Position numbers and translations under genes: made by a program. Positions 20,354 to 30,900 of a stretch of DNA of 64,000 bases are shown here, in pieces. The notes beneath the pieces were generated by a model. It had not been told where the DNA came from. It searched no databases and saw nothing but the letters and a program-made list of their open reading frames with translations. The stretch is from Magnolia sinica. Its lineage: Eukaryota > Streptophyta > Magnoliopsida > Magnoliales > Magnoliaceae. The DNA lies in the NCBI RefSeq assembly GCF_029962835.1, contig NC_080590.1, positions 64,044,001 through 64,108,000 on the forward strand, read 5' to 3'. How positions within the stretch are numbered: position 1 is the stretch's first letter; every line of letters starts with the position of its first letter.

Positions 20354-20857
20354 ATGGCCCCAAGGAAGATTTTTGACTTGGGAGGTATCACTCCTCCCCC
20401 AAATCCTCCTATTCTTTCTTTCAAACGATTAATTCCTTCTAAACCTCCTTCACCCATAAAACATTGGCCATTAAAGAGAGCTAAAAAATCGACGAACATT
20501 TCTCTTGCTGAGGCCATTGCTGCTTTTGAAAAATATTTTAAAGTAAAATATTGGCCTCACCATGACAAAGCAGATTACTACGAAGAAATAGCCACAGGCA
20601 TTTAACGACATAAAGACGTTCATTACAATAAATGTTTTAACAAATGGATTCAGGATAAGGAGAGATTGGATGATCCTGACATTTCATTTGAAAAATATCT
20701 CAAGCCTTATCATCCCCAACCGCCACCATTTCCTACTATAGCTCGACCATTAACGACTATAATAAAGAATCCTCAATCCATCCAGGGTTTACCAGTCAGT
20801 GTGAATGCTGGGAAATTGGTGCCCACTTTGATTTTGGGCCTTTTCTGTGAGGGGTGA
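20354..20857 (+). pseudogene. C-terminal continuation of the PMD ORF
   Basis: The open stretch MAPRKIFDLGGITPPPNPPI and KHWPLKRAKKSTNISLAEAI is followed by FEKYFKVKYWPHHDKADYYE and, after a stop, YNKCFNKWIQDKERLDDPDI. It is proline/lysine rich, as in the tails that follow PMDs, but no named domain. It ends at the PBS-like/LTR-like boundary. Confidence 0.35.
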
Positions 20858-20886
20858 TTCGGCTAACTTGGATTGGTGATATGTTA

Positions 20887-20901
20887 GTCTTAGAGTCGCC
20901 A
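20887..20901 (-). promoter_or_regulatory. tRNA-Arg-type primer-binding-like site
   Basis: The minus strand reads TGGCGACTCTAAGAC. TGGCGACTC.. is the PBS seen in Ogre/Tat-type gypsy elements (complementary to a tRNA 3' end with CCA). It places an LTR to its right (minus orientation) and an internal region to its left. Confidence 0.4.
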
Positions 20902-21661
20902 CTAGCCACTTAATTCAAAATCCCGCGATTGGCTAGAACCTGCAGAATATGTACAGCTAGAGAATCTGAAGATTCCTTTACTTTAAATTGACTCCTGATA
21001 TGCAATTTTAGAGATTCTGAGTAAGCGACCATGGTGATAAAGAGGGAAGGTGTTAGGCACCCTCTCTACTTGTACGAATATACAGTCTCTACTTCGTACG
21101 GTAAAATAGTCTTAAGGGATAGGATGATGGGAATGAAAATAGGACTAGGCAAGTTTGGATTTCTGATGTGGCAAGATCCAGAATTCTGGTAAGCCACAAA
21201 GCATACGTTCAAAGAATGCCTAGAGTACCTTTTGAAATAAATGTGTTGATGCTACAATATCATTAAAGAGAACTAGGCTACCATGAGTTTCTGATGTGAT
21301 AGGGTCCGGTATTCAGCAAGTCACAGAGCATACATTCAATGACAACTTAGAGAAGTAGGGGGGTTGAGACGGAAAATAATGATGCAGTGAATTCTAGTGA
21401 TGATGGAATGATCTTTAGCTTGCACTTGAAGTAGCTAGGATATTGGATGCACTATGGTTGAGATTGATTGATCCGAGTGGGATTATAAGAGCTGAGGATG
21501 GGTTGGAGGAGGCTAAGGGGAGGCTAAAAGATAGGACTTGGAAACTCAAGTGTTCACTCTCTCTCTCTCACTCTCTTGCTTTCTCTCACTCTTACTCTCG
21601 TCTTGATGTTGATATGTTTCTTGGATTTTCTTGGGTGTTTGAAATGAAGAGAGGTGAAAGC

Positions 21662-21669
21662 TATTTATA
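21662..21669 (-). promoter_or_regulatory. TATA box of minus-strand LTR-like region
   Basis: Minus strand GGCTATAAATAGC followed by TTTCACCTCTCTTCATTTC and a GA-rich leader (plus-strand CT run at 21557-21600). Confidence 0.45.
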
Positions 21670-21910
21670 GCCTTTTGGGTGGCATTTTGGTAATTCTAGG
21701 GTTTATGGGGGGCAAATGTTGACATAATAACTTGTGATTAGTTGAGGGGAGAGTAATGCCATGTGGCACTTTCTTATTGGTCTTTAGGCTTTGGCAGGAT
21801 GGTAAATAAGGTGAAAACTTGGGGGTAATTATATGGAAAAGTTGACTTTTGGAGGGCAGATAGCTGTTTGCTCAGAGGAGACACCTGTCGAGAGAGGGCG
21901 ATAATCTGAT

Positions 21911-21956
21911 TACCGTCGACGGTAGTCAGACTACCATCGGCGGTAGTCAGACTACC
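21911..21956. repeat. Palindrome cluster
   Basis: TACCGTCGACGGTA (21911-21924) is a perfect palindrome, and GGTAGTCAGACTACC occurs twice (21921-21935, 21942-21956). Related half-sites recur at 23501-23529. Confidence 0.85.
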
Positions 21957-23640
21957 GCTCAGACGTGGTTGCTTATGTGGTTTGGGCTGGTGGGACTATT
22001 TCGGGCCATGAGATCGGCCTGAAGCCTGTTTTTGAATGTTTGGCTCAAAATGGCTGGAAATGTTTTGAGAAATGGATCGACTTTTAGGCACGCTCTAGTT
22101 CGGATGTTGGCTTGAATTAGAGTTTATGGTTATGTAATGGTTCAAGTTTGATTAAGGTTTGGATCAAGTTCGGGAAATGGCTGTGGTTGAAGTTTTGGTC
22201 TAGTTCTTAAGGGTTATCCATGCCTTGTCAAGTTGCTAGCCTGGGTGGGGTGTCTTTAGATGCCCCTCTTTGGCAAAGGTTGCATGCAATCGAATGCCAA
22301 AGTGAGTGGACACCCCACCCTTCTAGTGAGAAAAGATTGTGGTTCAAATCTATTATCTGCCATAATATCATAGTTAGTTTACTGTTTGGAAAAGAGATGA
22401 CTCGCACATATCATGAGGGTTTGAGGAAAATGTTGTGATTGTCTCTGTGCTTTCTGCAGCATTACGGGCCATGAATTACAACATTTTCACATCAGATTGA
22501 TAATAGCATCAAAGGATAAGTCTGAAAAGTAGGGTCACTGTGCATTCTTACAGCTTAACGGGGATTCCCGTACTGTTTGGATCTTGTTGTTCCTTTGCTA
22601 CATAATCACCCTAGGAGTACTTGTTCCATTTGATCGTCAAAGTGGTTAATTGTCATGCACGTTCTGTGGCCTTACAGGGAACTCACTACGCCAACATGGA
22701 CTCGATCAGACTTTCCAAGTGTCCCAGACTAGGTATGTGCAGGTAACCTTTTTCCATGTAGTCTTCTGATTTTGATACTTTGGTTACAATGGATCTTCTC
22801 CACTTTGAATTGGTTATTCTTACCAGAAATAGATCGAATCATCACTTGCATTCTATTTGTATGACTGTCTTGATATTAAAAATCAGGCCAATCATATTTG
22901 TATCGCATACGGATTCGTTTATTCTCCGAGGAGGCCAGAGGAGGTCGAATCTTATTTTATTGTTTGCACAGGACGTTACTAGGAGATATAAGAGATTTCT
23001 TAATATATTGCATGCCAAATGCTATATATATATATATATATATAAAAGATTTTGTTTGTTGAAAATTATCCTCTTTAGAGCTATACTCCTTGGGGATTTT
23101 ATTGTAAATATTTTTTTCCTTTTTAGGATTTTTGAAATGATCCGTTCGATCTCACGGGAGGGTGTTGTCGTTTGGTTTTTGTTGCATTTTTTAAATAGGT
23201 CCAGATAGTCGTATTGCCTCCACCATTGAATTAATGGAGCTGATCAACAATCCTAACTTATATATATTTTTTTGTATTTTTGTGTTTTTCCCTTTTTCTT
23301 TTTGTATTTTCTTGAAAATTTCTCCATTTTCTCAAGATTCCCAATTTCTCGCGAGATATTCATTTTCTTTTTATTTCATGAGAAATATTACTCTTTTCTT
23401 CTACTTCTCCTCCTTGTCCATTGGACCATGGTCCTTTCCAAGGGCCTCATATCCCAGCAGCAGGGTACAGTGCGCAAAGCCGTGCGTTCTGCTAGTGGGC
23501 GGCAGTTTGACTACCGCGGGCAGTAGTCGAATTATCACCCAACACCCGTTTACCCATTGGTTTGAGATTGGGCGCTGGTCAGGGATTGACTTCTGCTCCC
23601 CTATTTCTTCTCTTCGATTTTTCTTCTAGAGACACCATTA

Positions 23641-24575
23641 TTGTCTCTTGCAAGCTCCTCTAAGTGCTTCTTCTTTGCTTCTCTTTCCCTTCTCCTTTTT
23701 TTTGTGTTTTTTGCTCCTAATCTTTCTTCACAGGTGATTACCTCTCCTTTGTGCAATGATCGTTTGGTTTTTGATGGATTTCAGTATCCATGTCTATGAA
23801 GCTTTGAGGTTCATCTTATCTATGACCATGGGCCCCCTTTTTGGACAAGAGAGACCCAAAATCTGGGATTTTGGAATGTTTGCTTGAAATTCTAGCACTT
23901 TGATCTTGCTTGGAAAATCTTCCTTCTTACTATGAAATGATGTGTGTGTGTGTATGTATATATATATATATATATTTGATTAAGTGAGGTGTGATAAGAA
24001 AAGTGCCTCACTCTTATTTGTGCATGATTTTTATTATTTTATTTTATTTTTTTTATTTTTGAAGAGGGTTTAAACCTTACATATCATGAAATGGTGATAT
24101 TTTGATGGGCCAGATTGATGATTTGTGGCCCACTTGAATTTTTCAATTTTTATGGATCTTGATGGTGGGCCATTATTTTGGAGTTGGGCACACTTTTTGA
24201 CATGATTTTGGTTCTAAGTGTGGATTTTGATTTGAAGGATTTTCTAAATGGGCCTTAAAATGGTTTGAAATGGGCCTTGAAATGTGTGCCTTGGAATGGT
24301 CCTTTAGATGGGCTTTGGAATGTGGGCCTTGAGATATGGGCTTTGAGATATTGGCCTTGAGATGTGCTTTGGAATGTGGGCCTTGAGAGTGGGCCTCAAG
24401 ATGTGGGCCTTGAGGTTTCGGCCTTGAGATGGGCCTTGAAATGTGGGCTTTGAGATGAGCCTTAGACAATGGGCCTTCCAGTGCCCATTCATGGTGTATA
24501 TTCCTCTTCTAGATTGTTTGATTTATTTATGAAGGTGAGGGTGGATACTTACCTATGAATGTTTGGCCATGCAGC
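23641..24575 (+). other. Leader region of the plus-strand ORF with minisatellite
   Basis: Pyrimidine-rich sequence (23641-23750), (TG)n/(TA)n runs (23941-23975), then a degenerate GGGCCTTGAGATGT minisatellite (24245-24480). No coding potential. It probably holds the 5' untranslated part and an intron of the PMD transcript. Confidence 0.4.
24245..24480. repeat. GGGCCTTGAGATGT-type minisatellite
   Basis: About 15 degenerate units of 12-18 bp (GGGCCTTGAAATGT, GGGCTTTGGAATGT, GGGCCTTGAGATGT and similar). The long open frames on the minus strand here (…AHLKAHISRPIS…) are artefacts of this repeat. Confidence 0.85.
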
Positions 24576-26079
24576 ATGCCTCGTCGTGGTAGGAGTAAGG
24601 TAGGACCTTCTCGCCAATCAGTCGATCCCTATTATGTTCCTCAGGAGGGTTGGCATCTTTCAGATTTGGCTCGAGAAGGAGGGGCTCCTACTATCTTGAG
24701 GGGTCATGGGGTTTGTACTCATTTGCCGGATTGGTTTAAGGATCCTCAGCCATTGCTTTTTCAAGTGTTGGAGGTACTCTTCTCTTCGGCTTGTTCAGAG
24801 TTCCTCTGAGCAAGATGAATATGGTGCTTTTATCCGTGTTGACCGAGAGGTGGCGTGCCGAGACCCGCACATTTCATCTCCCTTTCAGAGAGTGGGGGAT
24901 CACCCCTTATGACATCTTCATTCAGCTTGGTCTTCGATACGGGGGGGGGGGGGGGGGGGGGGTGGGGGGGTTGTCCATCCCCTTCGAGGAGGACCTGCCT
25001 ATTCCCACTGAGGATGATTGTATGAGTCTTTTAGGGATGACTCCTCATTCTTTGGACTTCTTAGGGCCTCGATTTAAGTTACTCTAGCTATCGGCAAATT
25101 TCTCCCGGTGCATTCCACAGACTGAGGCCAAGACTATTGTGAAAGCTTGTGCCTTGATTTTCTACACTTTGGGAGCCATGATCTTCTGTCATGGGAATGA
25201 GCTAGTGAGCTCCTGTCTGCTAATGCTCGTGGCAGATATCACTTTCGCTATGCTGTATAACTGGAATGCGGCGCTCCTGGCCCATTTATATTAAGGGCTG
25301 GACAAGGCTAGTCGTTGTAGTAACAGGTCTTTGACTGGCTTTTACCCAGTCATCAAGGAGTGTATCGAATCCTTTTATCTCGCATTTCTTATCGTGAATG
25401 TACCTTTTGATGATCGATTTTGGTGCAGGTCTGCTTTTAGACCACTTTCCACACCTAGGGCCCACCTTAATAGACCGCACCCCTCTTTCCCTCACATGAT
25501 ATTGTGGTACAAAGATAACCGTAGCCGTACCCGCTAGTTTTCTGATCTCACCTGGAGATCCAATGTTGATGCCCTGGTTCCTGATGATGTAAGCAATTGT
25601 CTTTTCATGCCTTTTCTCTCTTGTTCGCACTCTTATCCTGACCCTATATTATTTTTACCAGTTCCATACCAGGCCTTGCTTTCGATCGGCTGCCACTCTC
25701 ACTCTTAAGGCCTAGGAAGCTTTTTAGGCCTCGCATCATCGTCGTATTCTAGAGGATCCTCGAGTGACAAAATGGTACTTGGGAGAGACTTTTTTGGCAG
25801 TTGACTAGTAGTCCCCTTGTACCGTTTAGTCCTCCTTCTGAACCAGTGAACTAGAGGGTAGTCCCCGAGCGTGAGTTGGCAACTTGTTTAGAGGGATATG
25901 AAGCCAACGCTTTCGTTGATCAGGCGAGAGAGTATAGCTCCTGGTGCGAGCAATATGACATTGGTCCCATTATGAGGAATGCTTACGCTCTGGGTGATGG
26001 TGCGTGCTTTGCTGGAGGGGGCCTTTTGGGACTTGAAGTCCCTCCGAAGGATACGAATGATTTTATACCTGGCAAGTAG
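24576..26079 (+). pseudogene. PMD-like extra ORF antisense to gypsy 2, N-terminal part
   Basis: From ATG 24576: MPRRGRSKVGPSRQSVDPYY, then after a frame change near 24785 SKMNMVLLSVLTERWRAETR-TFHLPFREWGITPYDIFIQL, a poly-glycine insertion, IPFEEDLPIPTEDDCMSLLG, later ACALIFYTLGAMIFCHGNEL, DITFAMLYNWNAALLAHLY and ASRCSNRSLTGFYPV. These match the plant mobile domain core ('L-x-ERWR-ET-TFHLP-GE-T-TP-D-x-x-x-L-G-L-GG'; 'Y-W-G-x-A-LAHLYRGLD'). A likely intron (GTAAGC 25589 to TTTTTACCAG 25660) is followed by more PMD-tail sequence and 25876-26079 (ERELATCLEGYEANAFVDQA). Several stops. Its position downstream and antisense of a Tat-like pol fits the 'aORF' of such elements. Confidence 0.6.
24941..24970 (+). 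repeat. Poly-G tract inside the PMD frame
   Basis: 22 G, one T, then 7 G. It replaces the short 'GG-x-x-I-P' turn of the PMD with a run of glycines and is a strong G-quadruplex candidate. Confidence 0.95.
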
Positions 26080-26296
26080 TATCTTTTTACCTTTTCTGCT
26101 TATGCATCTCCTGTGTACATTCTTCCGTATATATCAGAGTTTTCTTTATCTAGTGTCACCTTTTGCATTGCTTTTCGAGCCCTTCTGTTGATCTGATTGC
26201 ACAGAATGTTGAGTTTTTGGCTTTCCCTAGTATCCATGATGGACCCGTGCATGATTGGTGTGAAATCCATGTCCAGGCGGTAGTTGGACTACTGGT

Positions 26297-26935
26297 GTGG
26301 CTCCAACCACCATTAATGGTGGGATGGATTTTGGTGATGTACTAGGAGGGAGTTTGGGGCATGGATGGTTGCTTGATGGTTTGAATGGGCCTACATTCGG
26401 TGGGCCATTGGGTGATGGGTTGGCTTTTGGGGGTTTGGGTGTGGACATGTCATTGGATGGTGTGGATGAGACCATGATGATGGTGGATGGTCTGAATTTC
26501 ACCATGATTGATGGCATGGATTTTGATGGTAGGGATAGTGGTTTGATTGTGATGGATGGTATGGATCATGGGGATGGTTTGTTGGATGGTGGGTTCCACA
26601 TTCATGGTTTGGGTATGATTTTTAGTGTGGATTATGAGGTTCTCATGGGTGGTGGTGGAGATTTGGGTGGTGGTCCTGATGGTTCTTTGTACTGGAGTGG
26701 CCCAGGTATTGCGATGCCTGGGGAGGGTACTTTTCTGACAGCTTTGGATGTGATGAATGTGGGTGATTCTAGTTCGCCTGTTGCTGCTTTTCCAGACATG
26801 CTTCGCGAGGCTATGAGAGCATCAAGCTTCTTTCATCATCATGATATTGACTTTTTGGATGAGGGGATGCTTATTTTTAATGACTCACCAGTTGATCTAG
26901 GCTTTCAGATTATTGAGGGTTTGCCGGTTCGTACT
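26297..26935 (+). pseudogene. Low-complexity Gly/Asp/Met-rich ORF segment
   Basis: A long open stretch reading NGGMDFGDVLGGSLGHGWLL, GVDETMMMVDGLNFTMIDGM and so on. The DNA is a degenerate repeat of TTTGG/GATGG words (26320-26690), so the frame is open on both strands and may not be a folded protein. The part after 26700 (ALDVMNVGDSSSPVAAFPDM) is less repetitive and leads into the next domain. Confidence 0.35.
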
Positions 26936-27369
26936 TGTCGCCTCAAGCCACGCAGTACTAGTTCGGAGAGATTGTGCGTTTCGATAGGTATTTTGACTAC
27001 CTCTGAGAGTCGCGAGCTACATTCTCTGGGCTTCGGAGAGGTTTTGTATCTTCACCGAGTTCGCCTGGACTGGCGATTGCTGAGTGCTGCATCATACATT
27101 GGGTTCCAGCTTTGAACCTGTTCTCTTTTAACGACCTAGAGTTAGGTCCTTCTCTGGAGGAGCTATCTCATCTAACTGGCCTCCCTTTCTCCCAGGAGAT
27201 ATATCTTCCTCCATCCCATCGGGTGCGATCTTCAGATTTTGAGCCCTGGTTCGGGTTTTTGGCAACTCTCCCCATAGTCGATGGTAGTACCAGCGAGTTC
27301 ACCCTTGAGCTCTTATATGATCAGTGTTCATTTGCTCGAGGAGGTGATGGATCTGCTCGTCAGCTTTAG
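26936..27369 (+). pseudogene. DUF7745-like segment of the antisense ORF
   Basis: Reads FGEVLYLHRVRLDWRLLSAA, then in the next frame NLFSFNDLELGPSLEELSHL-TGLPFSQEIYLPPSHRVRS. 'W-x-L-L-x-A-A...F-x-F-(G/N)-D-x-E-L-x-P-(S/T)-x-E-E-x-x-x-L-x-GLP' is the signature of the plant DUF7745/PMD-associated domain found in retroelement ORFs. A one-base frame change lies at ~27100. Confidence 0.5.
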
Positions 27370-27737
27370 TGCTTGAATGCACTGATATTTTGTGTTTTGG
27401 CAGAGCTGCTCTTCTCAGGATGGTGGCGGTCATCTCTGACAGTTCTTTTTTACGCCTTTCGCCACATCCTTTCTCACCAGAGTATCGTTCCAGTGGTGCT
27501 GGCATAGCTTTTCCTGGGCTTGTCTAAGTGTTTGCTTGGGCAAACTCGCATCCTTAGGGGTACTGCTCTTTCCTCCAGGTACTTCTTGTTCCTCCTTGCT
27601 ATCTTCCTCTCTTTTTTTTTTATGTTTTCTCATTCCTTATACATGGTCCTCTTTCTTTTTAGGTATGGCTGTGGGAACACCTGTTTATGACTCCTCTCCT
27701 TTCTTAGCCTGATTCCCATCGTACTAACGTCCTGTCT

Positions 27738-28376
27738 TTGCTTCTAGACGGGCTCCCCCTTGGTGTCGAGGCCACTGAGTCCCTTTATCGTCGCATGTTT
27801 TTTGAGCTTCGAGGGTGGGAGGTTAGCTGGGAAGCTTCGTGGCTTTGTCGTGTGCCTTTGATTTACAGTGCTGTTCGTACTCCTCAACTACTGTTGGGCT
27901 TTCGAGGTTGTTGTTCTTATCACCTGATTCAATTCCTTCGGCAGTTCAGCTTCTGGCAGTACATCCCTGCCTTTTCTTTCTCAGGATTCGGGCATGCTCC
28001 TCTCCCTTTGGGTATGTCGGCTCTTTGCCAGCGAGTCCAGTCTTCGTGGCAGGGCTTCCTGGATGTGACTGTATTGGGGTTCGAGTCTTGGGCTCCTCCT
28101 TTGGCGACAGTGCCATTTTAGCAGTGGGTAGCAGAGTAGTCGCTTTATCACCAGGTTCCTGGTTGACACTTGGCAGACGATGAGGGTGATAGAGACATCC
28201 TAGGATATTCCGCTTCGTCCTCTTCAGGGGTTGATGATTCTTTTGAAGCGTTCAAAGAGAGGCCTTTTGTTGATCCCTCTTTTCTACCAACTACTCATGG
28301 CCACCTCTTATTTGAGCTTTTTGTGCTTCAGCATGCTTGTGAGGACATGGCTCGTCATCTAGCAGAGGAGCGATAA
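27738..28376 (+). pseudogene. DUF7745-like C-terminal part with Ser/Asp tail
   Basis: VEATESLYRRMFFELRGWEV, LCRVPLIYSAVRTPQLLLGF and HLIQFLRQFSFWQYIPA follow the usual end of the DUF7745 region ('Y..L-x-H-L-I-x-R-Q-F-x-x-x-Q-x-I-P'). 28170-28376 (GYSASSSSGVDDSFEAFKER then HACEDMARHLAEER) is an acidic/helical tail. Stops and frame changes throughout. Confidence 0.45.
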
Positions 28377-28416
28377 TATGATGAGAGCATGATAGCGTCT
28401 CGCTGACTGGAGAGAG

Positions 28417-28894
28417 ATGAGGTCTTCTACCTATGCATGGAGGTGGACAGACTTAAGTAGTGGTTATCGTTGTATGAGGGAGGAGAGTGAGGCTTACCAA
28501 GTGGTCTTTGAATTTGTTAGCTGTCATCTTTTATGTATATTTTTTTTTTTCATTTTGATCAGTTTTGTAGAAGCTTTGAAAGAAAAAAAGAATATTTTTG
28601 TTTGTGTCATATCTTACATGTGTGTTTGTTTTTGGATTGGTGCTTTTAGATGATGGGATCAGAACATTGGACTTAGCCCACGTCAAATTTGGTATTCTGG
28701 GTTGTTTACTAGGGATCCTGGTTCCCTAAGAATAACGCGTGCTAAGATCATGCCCCCTTGAGTTTGAGTAGAGTCTTGATAGAATTCCTGATCCAGGACT
28801 TATCTTTTCCTTGTGTTTCTTCACTTTGATCGTTGTCTTGCTTTTTCTTATACCTGCACTTTTTTATTTTTTGTTTCTTACCATTTTTTGCCTG
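28417..28894 (+). pseudogene. Tail end of the extra-ORF region, then non-coding
   Basis: 28417-28520 can be read as a short helical tail (LCMEVDRL..WLSLYEGGE in mixed frames), but the evidence is thin. 28540-28894 is T-rich and probably untranslated sequence. Confidence 0.25.
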
Positions 28895-29110
28895 TAGCGC
28901 CTTTTTAGGTTTTCGCTACGACCGACTTTTCATCATTTTTGCCCGTGGCGTCCTTTCAGATTTTCACAACGTCCCAGATTTTTACACTTGCTTGCCCCTT
29001 GGCAGCTGTGCTCTTTTTATCCTTGGCACCATTTTAGGTTTTCACCAAGTTTGCTATATGCCTGCTGTTTTTACTCCAGCTGCCCTTTCGGGTTTTCAAC
29101 TCACCCTTCC
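28895..29110. repeat. Degenerate repeats of CCTTTTTAGGTTTTCACC type
   Basis: Four spaced copies: CCTTTTTAGGTTTTCGCTAC (28899), CCTTTCAGATTTTCACAACG (28951), CCATTTTAGGTTTTCACCAA (29029), CCCTTTCGGGTTTTCAACTC (29082), each preceded by a GC-rich G-x-x-G-C-stretch. They lie between the extra ORF and the pol 3' end. Confidence 0.6.
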
Positions 29111-29417
29111 TACTTGGGCACATCATCTCTCTCTCTTTTTTTGGACCGATAGAGATGAAGGGATTTCCTTCATTGTCAATCGATTGGCTACCTTCCTTCT
29201 TACCTTTGTCTTTGATTATAATCATAAGCTATTTATTTTAATCAGACTATTTTGTTAGGGAAAGTGGGATGGCTTTGTAGGATTTTTTTTTTTTTTTTTT
29301 TTGAGCTGTATGCTTTTTTTTTGGGCTTGTATGGGGAAGGAATAGTAGGTGTTTTTTTGGTTTTTCTTTTGTTGACCTCAGCTTTATGATTGTAATCATT
29401 GACGAAGTCAGGTATGG
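29111..29417. other. Spacer between pol 3' end (minus) and extra ORF, poly-T rich
   Basis: Contains a ~20-base T run at ~29283-29302 and a second T-run near 29315. No gene seen. Confidence 0.4.
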
Positions 29418-30500
29418 TTACCCGTGATAGATTTTCACGTTGTCAGTGTTGATGAGCTCTGGAAGAACTCCTCTCAGGTTGGTAAGCTGAAGGATGCCTT
29501 CTAGAAGTACTTCTCGAATGATCAGCGATCCATCCCACGAAGGTTTAAACTTTCCTTTGGGGTCTGGTAAGTGTGGCGGTAAAATGCGCTTCATAACCAT
29601 GTCGCTGACTTTGAAGCTCCTCTTTCGGACCCTCTTGTTGTAAGCCCATGCGATCCTCCTTTCGTAGCATTGTGAGTGGCTTAGCGTGCGCATGTGCTTT
29701 TTATCTGGCAGGTGCAGTTGATTGTATCTTATTTGATGCCACTCGCTTTCCTCAATTTCTCTTTCCAATAATACTCAGAGCGATGGGATTTCAACTTCGA
29801 CTGGTAGTACTGCCTATATTCCATATGTGAGTTCAAAAGAAGTTGTGCCTGTAGCAGACCGTACATACGTTCGATAAGCCCAGAGTGCATATGGGAGCAT
29901 TTTCGACCAGTTGCGATATGTCTTCACCATTTTGTCCAGTATTCAAACGATTGTTTTATTTATGGCTTCGACCCCACCAGTCATCTGAGGGCGGTAGGGA
30001 CTCAATCGATGGCGCTGGATGTTGAATTTTTTGAGAAACTCGCCCATCCTTATATTAATGAACGGTGACCCATTGTCTGTAATGATGGTATGAGGAATCC
30101 CGTATTAGCTAATGATGTTGTTTTTCATAAACTATCACATGAGATGCTATGATTGTGTAGGATGCCACCTCTATCCATTTTGTGAAGTAATCTACTGCCA
30201 CCAGGATGTATTCGTGTCCGTTTGAAGCTTTTGGGTTGACTTTACCGATGATGTCAAGGTCCCATATAGAGAAAGGCCATGATGTTGTCAGATTGTACAG
30301 TTCGGAAGCAGGCACGTGAATTTGATTCGCATGTTCCTGACATTTGAAGCATTTCCTAACATGTTTGAAGCAGTTTGTCTCCATCGTTAGCCAAAATAGT
30401 CGAGTCATAGGATCTTCTTTGCCATCATATGACCGTTCATGTGTAGGTCGCACAGTCCTCGTGAATTTCTGACATGACTTGGGCTACTTCTGTTTCATCC
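29418..30500 (-). pseudogene. Integrase of gypsy 2, with stops
   Basis: Minus strand: CFKHVRKCFKCQEHANQIHV (zinc-finger half), WPFSIWDLDIIGKVNPKASN, EYILVAVDYFTKWIEVASY (first catalytic Asp), HTIITDNGSPFINIRMGEFL (second Asp), LSPYRPQMTGGVEAINKTIV (catalytic Glu), RSATGTTSFELTYGIQAVLP, and the C-terminal NKRVRKRSFKVSDMVMKRIL. It inserts the cDNA into the genome. Stops (for example near 30110) and frame changes inactivate it. The extra ORF lies beyond its C-terminus. Confidence 0.85.
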
Positions 30501-30529
30501 ACGCAATGGAGGAGGACTTGATTGAAGGA

Positions 30530-30900
30530 TCACTTGTAGAGGATACCTCTGGTGATCATGAATTGAGCTGCCAGTTGTTGGATAGTGCGACGATCGGTTG
30601 ATGTATCTCCTTCCGGGTATTTTTGGTGCTCAAGATATTCTCTAATGTCTGCGTACCATGGCTGGTTGCTTGGTGAGGCTTCTACTTCATCAATTTGCAG
30701 GCAGAAGGTGGGCTCTTCTTGAAGCTCTACGCTAAGTTCCACTCAGAAATTCCCTTAAGAATCTCTAGCATTGAGGCAAGGGTGGCAAGGGTGTCTACGA
30801 ACTGATTTCTGGCTCGGGACATGTACGAGAATATGACTTCATCGAATTCTTCAGTTAAATTTTCCAGATAGACGTGATAGGGAATTAGCTTTTCATCTTT
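30530..30900 (-). pseudogene. RNase H C-terminus and connector of gypsy 2 (left of the LARD)
   Basis: Minus strand DEKLIPYHVYLENLTEEFDE, VIFSYMSRARNQFVDTLATL-ASMLEI, then SNQPWYADIREYLEHQKYPE and QLAAQFMITRGILYK. 'N-x-x-(V/A)D-x-LA-x-LAS' is the end of the RNase H fold and the rest is the pre-integrase connector. Coding resumes in frame from the part right of the LARD at 45114-45153. Confidence 0.8.
30896..30900. repeat. Left target duplication of the LARD (TCTTT)
   Basis: TCTTT, repeated at 45109-45113. Confidence 0.9.

Larger units (their letters stand above)
20902..23640 (-). repeat. LTR-like region on the minus strand (limits uncertain)
   Basis: Between the PBS-like site and the plus-strand ORF promoter region lies ~2.7 kb of non-coding DNA with a minus-strand TATA box (21662-21669) followed downstream by a CT-rich leader, palindromic GGTAGTC/GACTACC clusters (21911-21956, 23501-23529) and AAGGGAAGGTGTTAGGCACC (plus 21040-21060), a phrase common in long plant gypsy LTRs. 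I infer the 3' LTR of gypsy 2 and/or the 5' LTR of a deleted neighbour. Exact ends and target duplication were not found. Confidence 0.4.

Noticed and set aside
24173..24492. Minus-strand ORFs with repeated 'SKAHLKAHISRPIS'
   Set aside because: Created by the GGGCCTTGAGATGT minisatellite; no independent coding evidence.
26227..26517. Proline-rich ORF on the minus strand
   Set aside because: Mirror of the GATGG-rich repeat; the plus strand leads into recognisable DUF7745-like sequence.
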